Program-made: the position numbers and the translations under genes
NCBI RefSeq assembly: GCF_014650555.1
Contig: NZ_BMVE01000006.1
Location: 186,001 to 250,000 of the forward strand
Reading direction: 5' to 3'
DNA from: Streptomyces goshikiensis
GTDB lineage: Bacteria; Actinomycetota; Actinomycetes; Streptomycetales; Streptomycetaceae
Length of the DNA: 64,000 nt
The notes under the pieces: generated by a model
The model's database searches: none
What the model was told of the DNA's origin: nothing
Seen by the model: only the letters and a program-made list of their open reading frames with translations
Part shown: in pieces, positions 1 to 8,277 of the stretch
Numbering within the stretch: position 1 is the stretch's first letter
How the letters are laid out: every line of letters begins with the position of its first letter

Positions 1-479
1 CGGCCGTTGTTGGCCACGAAGCAGGGGTGGCCCTCGGTCATGCCGGTCTCGATGTCCTGGAAGGAGGACTTGGCGAGGACGGCGGAGGAGACCTGCGGCT
101 TCGTGTACTTGTAGCCCGAGCCCGCCAGGGTGGAGGAGATCTCCTCCAGGTAGACCGGCAGCACCTCGGGGCTCAGGCCCAGGGCCTCGCGCAGCTCGAT
201 GTGGAAGTCGAGGGCGTCCAGCGGCAGCTCGGCGCCGTCGCGGTGGCGGGTGATGGAGGCCTCGTCCACGGCCCAGTGGTCCAGGGCGTGCAGCTGCGCC
301 TCGAAGCGGTACTCCACGGTGCCGTCGTCGCTCCGCACGGAGTACGAGGAGCCGCCGAGCGGCTTCGGGGTCAGGAGTCGCTCGTGCGAGAACTCGGCCA
401 GGCCCTTGCGGACCAGGGCGCGGTTCGCGCGGTCCCACAGCTCGGGGGAGAGGTGGGAGATGGCGTCGGTGAGGCTCAT
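1..479 (-). CDS. desD: DesD-type NIS siderophore synthetase (IucA/IucC family), N-terminal part only
   Basis: The N-terminal ~159 residues of an NRPS-independent siderophore synthetase; the rest lies beyond base 1. DesD enzymes trimerise and cyclise N-hydroxy-N-succinylcadaverine with ATP to give desferrioxamines. The visible part has the typical start (MSLTDAISHLSPELWDRANR), and reaches the first conserved IucA/IucC block, where the sequence GMTEGHPC is read just before the edge. The ATG (477-479) overlaps the TGA of the acyltransferase gene (476-478), so translation is coupled. Identity rests mainly on the complete desABC genes immediately upstream in the standard order. The catalytic core cannot be checked because it is outside the window. 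Confidence 0.93.
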   Translation of the reverse strand, partial: MSLTDAISHLSPELWDRANRALVRKGLAEFSHERLLTPKPLGGSSYSVRSDDGTVEYRFEAQLHALDHWAVDEASITRHRDGAELPLDALDFHIELREALGLSPEVLPVYLEEISSTLAGSGYKYTKPQVSSAVLAKSSFQDIETGMTEGHPCFVANNG

Positions 480-1060
480 ATGGACTCTCCCGTCAGGCCG
501 GTGGCCGCTTCGAACTGGGCGCGGGTGCAGAAGCTCAGCAGGGCTTCCTTCTCCGGCTTCGTCACGGGGCGCTCGGCGACGAAGCCGACGGCCTCGTTGA
601 GGGCGTGCACGGCCGTGTTGTTCACGTCCGGCTCGACGACGACGCGCTCGGCCGCCGGGTCCGCGAAGACGGCCGCCATCACGGTGGTGATGACCGCGCG
701 GGTGAAGCCGTGCAGCGGCGTGTCGCTCGGGGCGACGAGGAAGTGCATGCCGACGTCGCCGGGCTGGGCGTCGTACAGGCCGACGAGCTCCAGCTCGCTC
801 GGGTCGTACGTCTCCATCAGGAACGCCGGGCGGCCCTCGTGCAGGCCGATGAAGGCCTGGTGGTGCTCGTGCGCCGCGATCCGCATGTACTCGCGCTCGA
901 CGTCCGGCAGCGTGGCGTCCTGCATCATCCAGAACGAGGCCTTCGGGTGGGTGACCCAGCCGTGCAGCAGCTCCGCGTCGGCGAACGGGTCCAGCGGCCT
1001 CACGGAGAAGGTGCCCAGTTCCGCGTCGGTGCGGGCGTACAGGATTTCGGTGGTGCTCAT
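476..1060 (-). CDS. desC: DesC N-hydroxycadaverine acyltransferase (GNAT fold)
   Basis: A 194-residue siderophore acyltransferase of the IucB/RhbD type. It is expected to transfer succinyl or acetyl groups from CoA to N-hydroxycadaverine, the third step of desferrioxamine synthesis in the cytoplasm. Features seen: a GNAT-like core with VGMHFLVAPSD and the strand/helix RVVVEPDVNNTAVHALNEAVGF near the C-terminus, the usual acceptor-side motif of this subfamily. The ATG at 1058-1060 overlaps the stop of desB (1057-1059), and its own stop overlaps the desD start, so desB-desC-desD form a tightly coupled unit. Length is usual for the family. Confidence 0.93.
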   Translation of the reverse strand: MSTTEILYARTDAELGTFSVRPLDPFADAELLHGWVTHPKASFWMMQDATLPDVEREYMRIAAHEHHQAFIGLHEGRPAFLMETYDPSELELVGLYDAQPGDVGMHFLVAPSDTPLHGFTRAVITTVMAAVFADPAAERVVVEPDVNNTAVHALNEAVGFVAERPVTKPEKEALLSFCTRAQFEAATGLTGESI

Positions 1061-2358
1061 GCGTGCATGCCTTCCGGGGCCGCGAACTGCTGGAACGCGA
1101 TGGACTTCTCGACCTTGTAGTACTCGCGGCCGAGCAGCTCGCCGACGATGTACGCGTTGCGGTACGCGGCCATGCCGAGGTCGGGCGAGGTGATCGAGTG
1201 GTTGTGGGTCGTGCCGTTCTGGAGGTAGACCCCCTGGCCGGTGGTGTCCACGCTGTAGTTGCGGGCGGCGTCGAGGCGGCCGTGCCCGTCGAAGTTGAGG
1301 CGCGGACGGACCGGGTTCAGGAACTCGGGCACGACGTACTTGTAGCCGGTGGCCAGGACCAGGCCCTCGGTGGCGAGGGAGAAGTCCCGCTCCTGCTCCT
1401 CCTGGCGCAGCCCCAGGGCGTAGGTGCCCGTGGTGGTGTCGTACGCCGTGGTGTTCAGGGAGGTGTTGGTCAGCAGGGTGGTCGGGACGGGGCCCGGCAT
1501 GCTGACCTTCTTCTGGTAGAGCAGGTCGAAGATCTCGTTGATCAGATCGCCGTCGATGCCCTTGAAGAGGTTCTTCTGCTGGGTCTCCAGCCGGTAGCGG
1601 GTCTCCTCGGGGAGGGCGTGGAAGTAGTCCACGTACTCCGGCGAGGTCATCTCCAGCGTCAGCTTCGTGTATTCGAGCGGGAAGAAGCGCGGCGAGCGGG
1701 TGACCCAGTTGAGCTGGTAGCCGTGGACGTCGATCTCGGCGAGCAGGTCGTAGTAGATCTCGGCCGCGCTCTGGCCGGAGCCGATCAGGGTGATCGACTT
1801 CTTCTTCTGCAGCTCCTCCTTGTTCTGCATGTAGGAGGAGTTGTGCAGGAAGTCCCCGCCGAGGTTCGCGCAGGCCTGCGGGACGTAGGGCGAGGTGCCG
1901 GTGCCCAGGACCAGGCGGCGGGCCAGGTGGGTCTCGCCCTTGTCCGTGCGGACCTCGTAGAGCCCGGCGGCCTCGTCGTAGGTGACCTCGCTGACGGAGG
2001 TGGACCACAGGACGTTGTCGAGGCGGTCGGCGGCCCAGCGGCAGTAGTCGTTGTACTCGGCCCGCAGCGGGTAGAAGTTCTCCCGGATGTAGAAGGAGTA
2101 CAGCCGGTCCTGGTCCTTCAGGTAGTTCAGGAAGGAGAAGGGCGAGGTCGGGTCGGCCAGCGTGACCAGGTCCGACATGAACGGGGTCTGCAGGTGCGCG
2201 CCGTCCAGGAACATGCCGGCGTGCCACTCGAAGTGCGGCTTCGACTCGATGAAGAGACCGTCGAGTTCGTCGATCGGGTCGGTCAGGCAGGCGAGTCCCA
2301 GGTTGAAGGGACCGAGACCGATTCCGATGAAGTCGTGGGGCTTAACGGTGGACGGCAA
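1057..2358 (-). CDS. desB: DesB cadaverine N-hydroxylase (FAD/NADPH lysine-N6-hydroxylase family)
   Basis: A 433-residue flavin N-hydroxylating monooxygenase that makes N-hydroxycadaverine from cadaverine. The FAD Rossmann motif GIGLGPFNLGLACL lies at residues ~12-25, the NADPH-binding GSGQSAAEIYYD around residue 190, and the ATGYKY motif near residue 340, all diagnostic of the IucD/PvdA/DesB family. The start chosen is TTG at 2356-2358, the only start-like codon before the FAD motif; it lies 17 bases inside the end of desA, so the two are translationally coupled. The protein is complete and shows no missing motif. Confidence 0.95.
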   Translation of the reverse strand: MPSTVKPHDFIGIGLGPFNLGLACLTDPIDELDGLFIESKPHFEWHAGMFLDGAHLQTPFMSDLVTLADPTSPFSFLNYLKDQDRLYSFYIRENFYPLRAEYNDYCRWAADRLDNVLWSTSVSEVTYDEAAGLYEVRTDKGETHLARRLVLGTGTSPYVPQACANLGGDFLHNSSYMQNKEELQKKKSITLIGSGQSAAEIYYDLLAEIDVHGYQLNWVTRSPRFFPLEYTKLTLEMTSPEYVDYFHALPEETRYRLETQQKNLFKGIDGDLINEIFDLLYQKKVSMPGPVPTTLLTNTSLNTTAYDTTTGTYALGLRQEEQERDFSLATEGLVLATGYKYVVPEFLNPVRPRLNFDGHGRLDAARNYSVDTTGQGVYLQNGTTHNHSITSPDLGMAAYRNAYIVGELLGREYYKVEKSIAFQQFAAPEGMHA

Positions 2359-3841
2359 GGGATTCTCCCAGGAACTGCGCGGCGTGTGCGGCGAGAAGGT
2401 CGAGGACGGCGGAGATGTCGGCCGTCGTGGTCTGAGGGTTGAGGAGGGTGAACTTCAGGTACTGCTTCCCGTCCACCTTGGTGCCGGCCACCACGGCCTC
2501 ACCGGAGGCGAACAGGGCCTTGCGGGCGTGCAGCTGGGCCTCGTCCAGGAGCTCGGCGGGCAGGTCCGCGGAGTCCGGACCGGGCACGTAGCGGAAGACC
2601 AGGGTGGAGATCTGCGGCTTGACGACGACTTCGAAGCGGGGGTCGGCGTCGATGATGTCCCAGCCGGCCGCGGCCAGGTCGATGACCTCGTCGAAGAGGG
2701 AGCCGAGGCCGTCGGCGCCCATGGTGCGCAGGGTCATCCAGAGCTTGAGCGCGTCGAAGCGGCGCGTGGTCTGGATGGACTTGTCGACCTGGTTCGGGAT
2801 CCGCTCCTCCGCCATGCGGCGGGGGTTGAGGTAGTCCGCGTGGTACGTGGCGTGCTTGAGGGTGTCCCGGTCGCGGACCAGTACCGCGCTGGAGCTGACG
2901 GGCTGGAAGAACGACTTGTGGTAGTCGACCGTGACGGAGTCGGCGTTCTCGATGCCGTCGAGGAGGTGCCGGCGCGTCGGGGAGATCAGCAGTCCGCAGC
3001 CGTAGGCGGCGTCCACGTGCATCCAGGCGGAGTGCTCGGAGGTCAGGCGGGCGATCTCGGGGAGCGGGTCGATGGATCCGAAGTCGGTGGTGCCGGCGGT
3101 CGCGACGACGGCCATCGGGAAGAGGCCGTCGCGGCGGCAGTTCTCCAGCTCCAGGGCGAGGATCGCGGTGTCCATGCGGCGGTTGCGGTCGACCGGGACG
3201 GAGATGACCGCTTCGTAGCCGAGGCCGAGCATCGCGGCCGACTTCTTGACGCTGAAGTGGCTGGCCTCGGAGGTGAAGATGCGCAGCTTGGGGAGGACCT
3301 CGGACTTCGGGAGTTCCCGGCCCTCGTTCAGTGCCTGCTTCATGACGATCCGGCAGGCCTCGTCGCGGGCCAGCAGGAGCGCGTGGAAGTTGGACTGGCT
3401 GCCGCCGGAGGTGAAGACGCCGTCCGCGCCCTCGCCGAGGCCGATGCGCTGGGCGGTCCAGTCGATGAGGCGGCGCTCGATGAGCGTGCCGCCGATGGAC
3501 TGGTCCCAGGTGTCCAGCGAGGAGTTGACGGCCGAGAGGACCGCCTCGCCGAGTACGGCCGGTATCACGACGGGGCAGTTGAGGTGGCCGAGGTAGCGCG
3601 GGTGGTGGAAGTACACCGCGTCGCGCAGGTAGACGTCCTCCAGCTCGTCGAGGACGGCGGCCGGGTCTTCGAGCGGCCGGTCCAGGTCGATCCCGTTGAT
3701 GACCGGGGCGAGTTCGTCCACGGATATGCCGGTGTGGGGCCGTTCGGTGGTCGCGAGTTTGGCGGCGACACGCGCGACGCCCTCGGTCACGGTGCGCCGG
3801 TAGATGTCCGCGGTCGTCTCATTCAGCAGATGCGAGCGCAT
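2342..3841 (-). CDS. desA: DesA pyridoxal-phosphate lysine decarboxylase
   Basis: A 499-residue group II PLP decarboxylase that converts L-lysine to cadaverine, the first step of desferrioxamine synthesis. The PLP Schiff-base lysine is Lys309 in DYHKSFFQP, with HVDAAYG (cofactor Asp) about 30 residues earlier and TSGGSQSN around residue 150. ATG at 3839-3841 was preferred to the TTG one codon upstream because a GGAGG sequence lies about 8 bases before the ATG. It is the first gene of desABCD and the operon promoter is covered by an iron box 48 bases upstream, so iron repression is expected. Confidence 0.95.
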   Translation of the reverse strand: MRSHLLNETTADIYRRTVTEGVARVAAKLATTERPHTGISVDELAPVINGIDLDRPLEDPAAVLDELEDVYLRDAVYFHHPRYLGHLNCPVVIPAVLGEAVLSAVNSSLDTWDQSIGGTLIERRLIDWTAQRIGLGEGADGVFTSGGSQSNFHALLLARDEACRIVMKQALNEGRELPKSEVLPKLRIFTSEASHFSVKKSAAMLGLGYEAVISVPVDRNRRMDTAILALELENCRRDGLFPMAVVATAGTTDFGSIDPLPEIARLTSEHSAWMHVDAAYGCGLLISPTRRHLLDGIENADSVTVDYHKSFFQPVSSSAVLVRDRDTLKHATYHADYLNPRRMAEERIPNQVDKSIQTTRRFDALKLWMTLRTMGADGLGSLFDEVIDLAAAGWDIIDADPRFEVVVKPQISTLVFRYVPGPDSADLPAELLDEAQLHARKALFASGEAVVAGTKVDGKQYLKFTLLNPQTTTADISAVLDLLAAHAAQFLGESLAVHR

Positions 3842-3888
3842 CAACTTTCCTCCGGGCAGGCAGGGGGAGCGGGGGGTGGGGTGCTGGA

Positions 3889-3907
3889 TTAGGTTAGCCT
3901 AACCTAA
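3889..3907 (-). promoter_or_regulatory. Iron box (DtxR/DmdR-type operator) of desABCD
   Basis: A 19-bp palindrome, TTAGGTTAGCCTAACCTAA, symmetric except for the centre base. It matches the classic actinobacterial iron box bound by Fe(II)-loaded DmdR/DtxR/IdeR repressors. It sits 48 bp upstream of the desA start. Confidence 0.93.
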
Positions 3908-3922
3908 CAGTCAAACCAAATA

Positions 3923-3956
3923 GGGATGGGCCCCGGTCGGAACCGGGGCCCATCCC
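3923..3956 (-). terminator. Rho-independent-type terminator after desF
   Basis: A perfect 15-bp inverted repeat (3923-3937 with 3942-3956) with loop CGGA. On the minus strand it is followed by TATTTGGTTT. It lies between the desF stop and the desA iron box and separates the two iron-regulated operons. Confidence 0.8.
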
Positions 3957-4023
3957 TGAAGTCGTCCGAGGGCGGAACGAGTTGCCGCGAGGCGGCGATC
4001 GGCGAGGTGCGGGGTGTGCTCGG

Positions 4024-4932
4024 CTACAGCGCGGACGCCGGGTCCTCGCTGGCCGACTTGCCGGCGTACGCCTCGGCGAGGAGTTCCTCCTCGCTCGCGC
4101 CGAGCCGCCAGTAACCGGTGAAGCGCACCGCGCGCCGGTCGATGGAACGTTCCTGCACGATGTGCCGGCGGACCGCGCGGATGGTGCCCGCCTCGCCCGC
4201 GAGCCAGACGTACGGGGCCTCGGCCTCGGGCAGTTCGGCCACGCGCATCGCGTCGAGCACCCGCTGGACGCGCTCCTCGCGGCCCGCTCCGCCCTCGCGG
4301 ACGATCCAGGTGATCTCCGCGTCGGCGAGGGTGGGCAGGGCGAGCCGGTCGTCCTCGTGCGGGACCTCGAACCAGGCCCGCACGCGGGTGCCGGAGGCGA
4401 GCCGGTCCAGGATCGCGGCGGCCGCGGGGAGCGCGGTCTCGTCCGCGTACATCAGCAGCGCGTCGGTGGCGGCCGGCGGCTGGAACCGTACGGACTTGTT
4501 CTCCGCGACGGCCGGGCCGATCGCCAGGATCCGGCGGCCGGCAACGGCCCCCGAGGCCCAGCGGGACGCCGGCGAGGCGTCCCCGTGGAGGACGAAGTCG
4601 ATGTCCACCTCGTCCGCGCCCTCGGGCGTACGGCGCTGCTCGCGCACCGTGTACGAGCGCATCACCGGGCGGTCGGCGTCGGGCATCGCGCGCCACGCGC
4701 CGAACCAGGTGTCCTCGTCGGTGGACGGGAGCACCGTGTGCTCCTCGTGGGCGGGCGGCAGGAAGAGCGAGAGGCTCTGGTCACAGCCGCCCGAGCGGAA
4801 GTCCGCGAGGGACCCACCGCCGAACGTGACCCGCAGGAACGAGTGGCCGAGCCGGCGCGTGCGGAGCACTTCGAGTTCGAAGAACCGGAAGTGGGCGATG
4901 GCCGGGGCGGTGTCGGATGCGGTGACGGTCAT
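4024..4932 (-). CDS. desF: Siderophore-interacting protein (FAD/NAD(P)H ferric-siderophore reductase)
   Basis: A 302-residue SIP-family flavoprotein of the ViuB/YqjH type, expected to reduce ferric desferrioxamine in the cytoplasm and release iron. Evidence: N-terminal FAD-binding domain with the motif RSYTVRE and a following DIDFVLHGDASPASRWA stretch, then the C-terminal SIP domain ending in AGEAGTIRAVRRHIVQE and RFTGYWRLGASEEE, the family signature. The start is ATG at 4930-4932 with AGGGGG about 11 bases upstream. It follows desE by 50 bases on the same strand and is probably cotranscribed from the desE iron-box promoter. The desE-desF-desABCD order is that known for Streptomyces. Confidence 0.9.
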   Translation of the reverse strand: MTVTASDTAPAIAHFRFFELEVLRTRRLGHSFLRVTFGGGSLADFRSGGCDQSLSLFLPPAHEEHTVLPSTDEDTWFGAWRAMPDADRPVMRSYTVREQRRTPEGADEVDIDFVLHGDASPASRWASGAVAGRRILAIGPAVAENKSVRFQPPAATDALLMYADETALPAAAAILDRLASGTRVRAWFEVPHEDDRLALPTLADAEITWIVREGGAGREERVQRVLDAMRVAELPEAEAPYVWLAGEAGTIRAVRRHIVQERSIDRRAVRFTGYWRLGASEEELLAEAYAGKSASEDPASAL

Positions 4933-4982
4933 GCGGTGGGTCCCCCTGGGAATTCGGGTGGCGCCGGGTCGGGCGCCCGGGT

Positions 4983-6032
4983 TCAGCTGACCTTCTTGGC
5001 GTTCTGGATGGCCTTGGCGAGGTCTTCCAGGATCTGCGCGCACTTCTCGTACGAGTAGATCGGCTCGGTCACGCGCGGGGCGACCTGGCCGGCCTTGACG
5101 GCGGGCATCTCGGCCCAGGTCGGCTTGGCCTTCAGCTCCTGCGACTGGAGGGTGCCGGTGCGGTTGTCGAGCAGGACCAGGTCGGCCTTGTACTTGCCGG
5201 CGTTCTCCCAGCTGAGGCTCTCGAAGAAGCCGCCCGCGTCCAGCTTGTCCTTGTCCGGGGTGATGAACTCGACGCCGAGGGTCTCGAAGTACTTGAGGTC
5301 GGCGGAGGTCTTCGGGGTGGAGACGTAGAACAGGTCGGCGGAGCCGGAGCCGACGAGCACCTTGATGCCCGGGTTGGCCTTGGTGGCCTCGCGCACCTTG
5401 GCGGCGGCGGCCTCGAAGCGGGCCTTCGCGTCGGCGGTCTTCTTGCTGTTCAGGTCGGCGCCCAGGGACTTGGCCAGGTCGGCCGTGCGCTCCAGGGACT
5501 TGTCGAGGGAGGCGTCGCCGCCCACGCCGATGGCGGCGGCCGGGGCCAGCTTCAGGATCTTGTCCTTGGAGGCCTCCGGGACGTACCAGTAGGTGCCGTC
5601 CCAGGTGTTGGTGACGAGCAGCTCCGGCTGGAGGGCCGCGTACTTCTCGACGTTGAACTCGTCGTAGACGTTGCCGAGGATCTCGACCTTGGAGATGTCC
5701 ATCGAGCCGGCCTGGACGTCGGGCTTGCCGTCGGCGGTCTTGGTCGGGCCGAACACGCCCTTGACCTGGACGCCGTAGTCGTAGAGCGCGGCGGCGGTGC
5801 CGGTGTAGGCCACGATGTTCTTCGGGGCGGCCTTCAGGCTGATGTCCTTGCCGAGGTCGTCCTTGAAGGTCCAGGGACCCGAGGCGGCGGCGCCCTTGTC
5901 CTTGTCCTTGCCCGTCTCGCCCTTCGCGGAGTCGGTGCCGCCGCATGCGGAGAGCGCCGCGACGAGGCCGAGGGCGCCGCCGGCCGCGATGAGCCCGCGG
6001 CGGGAGAGGTAGGAGGTACGGGACTTGGGCAT
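4983..6032 (-). CDS. desE: DesE ferric-desferrioxamine binding lipoprotein of an ABC importer
   Basis: A 349-residue periplasmic-binding-type (FepB/FecB, PF01497-like) lipoprotein that captures ferric hydroxamates at the cell surface. The N-terminus has a twin-arginine (SRRG, residues 10-13) and a hydrophobic stretch followed by the lipobox LSAC with lipid-modified Cys30. The substrate domain contains the two-lobed pattern with KNIVAYTGTAAAL early and AQILEDLAKAIQ at the end. No permease or ATPase gene lies next to it in the window, so the membrane partners must be encoded elsewhere. An iron box overlaps the promoter about 50 bp upstream of the start. Confidence 0.92.
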   Translation of the reverse strand: MPKSRTSYLSRRGLIAAGGALGLVAALSACGGTDSAKGETGKDKDKGAAASGPWTFKDDLGKDISLKAAPKNIVAYTGTAAALYDYGVQVKGVFGPTKTADGKPDVQAGSMDISKVEILGNVYDEFNVEKYAALQPELLVTNTWDGTYWYVPEASKDKILKLAPAAAIGVGGDASLDKSLERTADLAKSLGADLNSKKTADAKARFEAAAAKVREATKANPGIKVLVGSGSADLFYVSTPKTSADLKYFETLGVEFITPDKDKLDAGGFFESLSWENAGKYKADLVLLDNRTGTLQSQELKAKPTWAEMPAVKAGQVAPRVTEPIYSYEKCAQILEDLAKAIQNAKKVS

Positions 6033-6082
6033 GTCGATGTCCGCTTTCGTGCGTGTCAGGCGGCCACTGGGCCGTTCGGAGG

Positions 6083-6101
6083 GAAGGTTAGCCTAACCTT
6101 G
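6083..6101 (-). promoter_or_regulatory. Iron box of desEF
   Basis: The palindrome AAGGTTAGCCTAACCTT (6084-6100) has the same AGGTTAGCCTAACCT core as the desA iron box. It lies 51 bp upstream of the desE ATG and should place desEF under the same repressor. Confidence 0.9.
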
Positions 6102-6114
6102 GCCGAAAACGGTA

Positions 6115-6144
6115 AGGGGGCCCTAAGTTTTTTCAGGGCCCCCT
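6115..6144 (-). terminator. Terminator of the acyl-CoA dehydrogenase operon
   Basis: Perfect 10-bp inverted repeat (6115-6124 with 6135-6144) around an A/T-rich loop. It lies 30 bp past the stop of the acyl-CoA dehydrogenase gene and just upstream of the desE iron box. Confidence 0.7.
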
Positions 6145-6173
6145 CGGTGTACGATCCGCCGCCGTCCTCCGCG

Positions 6174-7334
6174 CTAGGAGGAGAAGCCCAGCTCGCGGGC
6201 GATGAGCATGCGCTGCACCTCGCTGGTGCCCTCACCGATTTCGAGGATCTTCGAGTCCCGCCACATGCGCGCCACCGGGTACTCGTTCATGAAGCCGTAG
6301 CCGCCGTGGATCTGCGTGGCGTCCCGGGCGTTGTCCACCGCGACCGTGGAGGAGTACAGCTTGGCGATCGCCGCCTCCTTCTTGAACGGTTCCCCGGCCA
6401 CCAGGCGGGAGGCCGCGTCGCGCCAGCCGATCCGGGCCATGTGGGCGCGCATCTCCATGTCGGCCAGCTTGAACTGGATGGCCTGGTTGTCGCCGATCGG
6501 ACGGCCGAAGGCCTTGCGCTCCTTCGCGTACTTCACCGACTCGTCCACGCAGCCCTGGGCGAGGCCCGTCGCGAGCGCCGAGATGGCGATCCGGCCCTCG
6601 TCGAGGATGCGGAGGAACTGGGCGTAGCCGCGGCCCTCCGCACCGACCAGGTTGGCGAGGGGGACCCGTACGTCCTGGAAGGACAGCTCGCGGGTGTCCG
6701 AGGAGTTCCAGCCGACCTTGGAGTACGGGGCGGCCACCGTGAAGCCGGGGGTGCCGGACGGGACGATGATCGAGGAGATCTCCGGGCGGCCGTCCGCCTT
6801 GCGGCCGGTCACGGCGGTGACGGTGACCAGACCGGTGATGTCCGTACCGGAGTTGGTGATGAAGCACTTCGAGCCGTTGATGACCCACTCGTCGCCGTCC
6901 TTGACGGCGGTGGTGCGGGTGCCGCCGGCGTCGGAGCCGCCGTCCGGCTCGGTCAGGCCGAAGGCGCCGAGGATCTCGCCGGAGCACATCCTCGGCAGCC
7001 ACTCCCGCTTCTGCTCCTCGGTGCCGAACAGGTGGAGGGGCATGGCGCCGAGGGAGACGCCCGCCTCCAGGGTGATCGCGACCGAGGAGTCGACGCGGGC
7101 CAGCTCCTCCAGGGCGATGCCGAGGGCGAGGTAGTCGCCGCCCATGCCGCCGTACTCCTCCGGGAAGGGCAGGCCAAACAGGCCCATGCGGCCCATCTCG
7201 CGGACGATCTCGTACGGGAACTCGTGCCGCTCGTACAGGTCGCCGATCTTGGGGGCGACGACGTCGTGCGCGAACTCCTCGACGGTGCGGCGGAGTTCCT
7301 CGTGCTCAGGGGTGAGCCGGTGGTCGAGGGACAT
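6174..7334 (-). CDS. acdH: Acyl-CoA dehydrogenase (branched/short-chain)
   Basis: A 386-residue flavin acyl-CoA dehydrogenase catalysing alpha,beta-desaturation of acyl-CoA, with electrons going to ETF. The family signature GAFGLTEPDGGSDAGG and the WVINGSKCFITNSG block are present. The candidate catalytic base is Glu368 in EIGEGTSEV; isovaleryl-CoA dehydrogenases usually have Ala or Gly at this point and use a different Glu, so substrate is better stated as short/branched acyl-CoA. It is the last gene of a four-gene operon, 7 bases after the HMG-CoA lyase, which points to leucine and perhaps valine/isoleucine breakdown. The corresponding gene of S. coelicolor is, from memory, acdH. Confidence 0.9.
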   Translation of the reverse strand: MSLDHRLTPEHEELRRTVEEFAHDVVAPKIGDLYERHEFPYEIVREMGRMGLFGLPFPEEYGGMGGDYLALGIALEELARVDSSVAITLEAGVSLGAMPLHLFGTEEQKREWLPRMCSGEILGAFGLTEPDGGSDAGGTRTTAVKDGDEWVINGSKCFITNSGTDITGLVTVTAVTGRKADGRPEISSIIVPSGTPGFTVAAPYSKVGWNSSDTRELSFQDVRVPLANLVGAEGRGYAQFLRILDEGRIAISALATGLAQGCVDESVKYAKERKAFGRPIGDNQAIQFKLADMEMRAHMARIGWRDAASRLVAGEPFKKEAAIAKLYSSTVAVDNARDATQIHGGYGFMNEYPVARMWRDSKILEIGEGTSEVQRMLIARELGFSS

Positions 7335-7341
7335 GTTTTCG

Positions 7342-8277
7342 TTACTCCTTGTGGGAGAGGGCGCGGACGGTACGGGAGGGGCTGGGGCGGCCCAGCTGTT
7401 CGGCCATCCACACGCTCGTGGCGGTGAGGGCGGCCAGATCGACGCCGGTCTCGATGCCGAGGCCGTCGAGCATCCACACCAGGTCCTCGGTGGCGAGGTT
7501 GCCGGTGGCGCTCTTGGCGTACGGGCAGCCGCCGAGGCCGCCCGCCGAGGCGTCGACCGTGGTCACGCCGTGCTGGAGCGCGGCCAGGGTGTTGGACAGG
7601 GCCTGGCCGTAGGTGTCGTGGAAGTGCACGCCGATCAGGTCGGCGCCGACGCCCTCCTCGCCCAGCTCGCCGAGGAGCGCCCGGACGTGCCCCGGCGTGG
7701 CGACGCCGATGGTGTCGCCGAGGCTGAGCTCGTCGCAGCCGAGGTCGAGCAGGGCCTTGGCGACGCGGACCACCTGGCGGACCGGGACCGGCCCCTCCCA
7801 GGGGTCGCCGAAGCACATGGAGAGGTAGCCGCGGACGTGCGCCCCGCCCTCCTTGGCGCGGGCCACGACCGGCTCGAACATCGCGAGGGACTCGGCGACG
7901 GTCCGGTTGAGGTTGCGGGAGGCGAAGGTCTCGGTGGCCGAACCGAAGACGGCGATCCGGGTCGCCCCGAGGGCGAGCGCCCGGTCCAGCCCGCGCTCGT
8001 TGGGGACGAGCACCGGCAGGTGCACCCCGGGCAGGTCCGACAGCTGCGGGAACAGCTCCTCGGCGTCCGCCAGCTGGGGGACCCACTTGGGGTGCACGAA
8101 GCTGGTCGCCTCGATGGTGGTCAGCCCGGCGGCGGCCAGCCGGTGCACGAACTCGGCCTTCACCTGAGTGGGCACGGCCGACTTCTCGTTCTGCAGCCCG
8201 TCGCGGGCACCGACCTCGTGGATCCGCACGCGCGCCGGGAGTGCGGGGGCGGGGACGGTCATGGGAAGCCCGTTCAC
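7342..8277 (-). CDS. mvaB: Hydroxymethylglutaryl-CoA lyase
   Basis: A 311-residue DRE-TIM metallolyase that splits 3-hydroxy-3-methylglutaryl-CoA to acetyl-CoA and acetoacetate, the end of leucine catabolism. The HMGL motif RIHEVGARDGLQNE lies near residue 17, metal-ligand HFHDTYG near residue 210, and the active-site loop GGLGGCPYAKSATGN with its catalytic Cys near residue 245. GTG at 8275-8277 was chosen because it overlaps the carboxylase stop (GTGA) and has GGAGG about 7 bases upstream; an ATG five codons downstream lacks such spacing. Cotranscribed with both carboxylase genes and the dehydrogenase. Confidence 0.93.
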   Translation of the reverse strand: MNGLPMTVPAPALPARVRIHEVGARDGLQNEKSAVPTQVKAEFVHRLAAAGLTTIEATSFVHPKWVPQLADAEELFPQLSDLPGVHLPVLVPNERGLDRALALGATRIAVFGSATETFASRNLNRTVAESLAMFEPVVARAKEGGAHVRGYLSMCFGDPWEGPVPVRQVVRVAKALLDLGCDELSLGDTIGVATPGHVRALLGELGEEGVGADLIGVHFHDTYGQALSNTLAALQHGVTTVDASAGGLGGCPYAKSATGNLATEDLVWMLDGLGIETGVDLAALTATSVWMAEQLGRPSPSRTVRALSHKE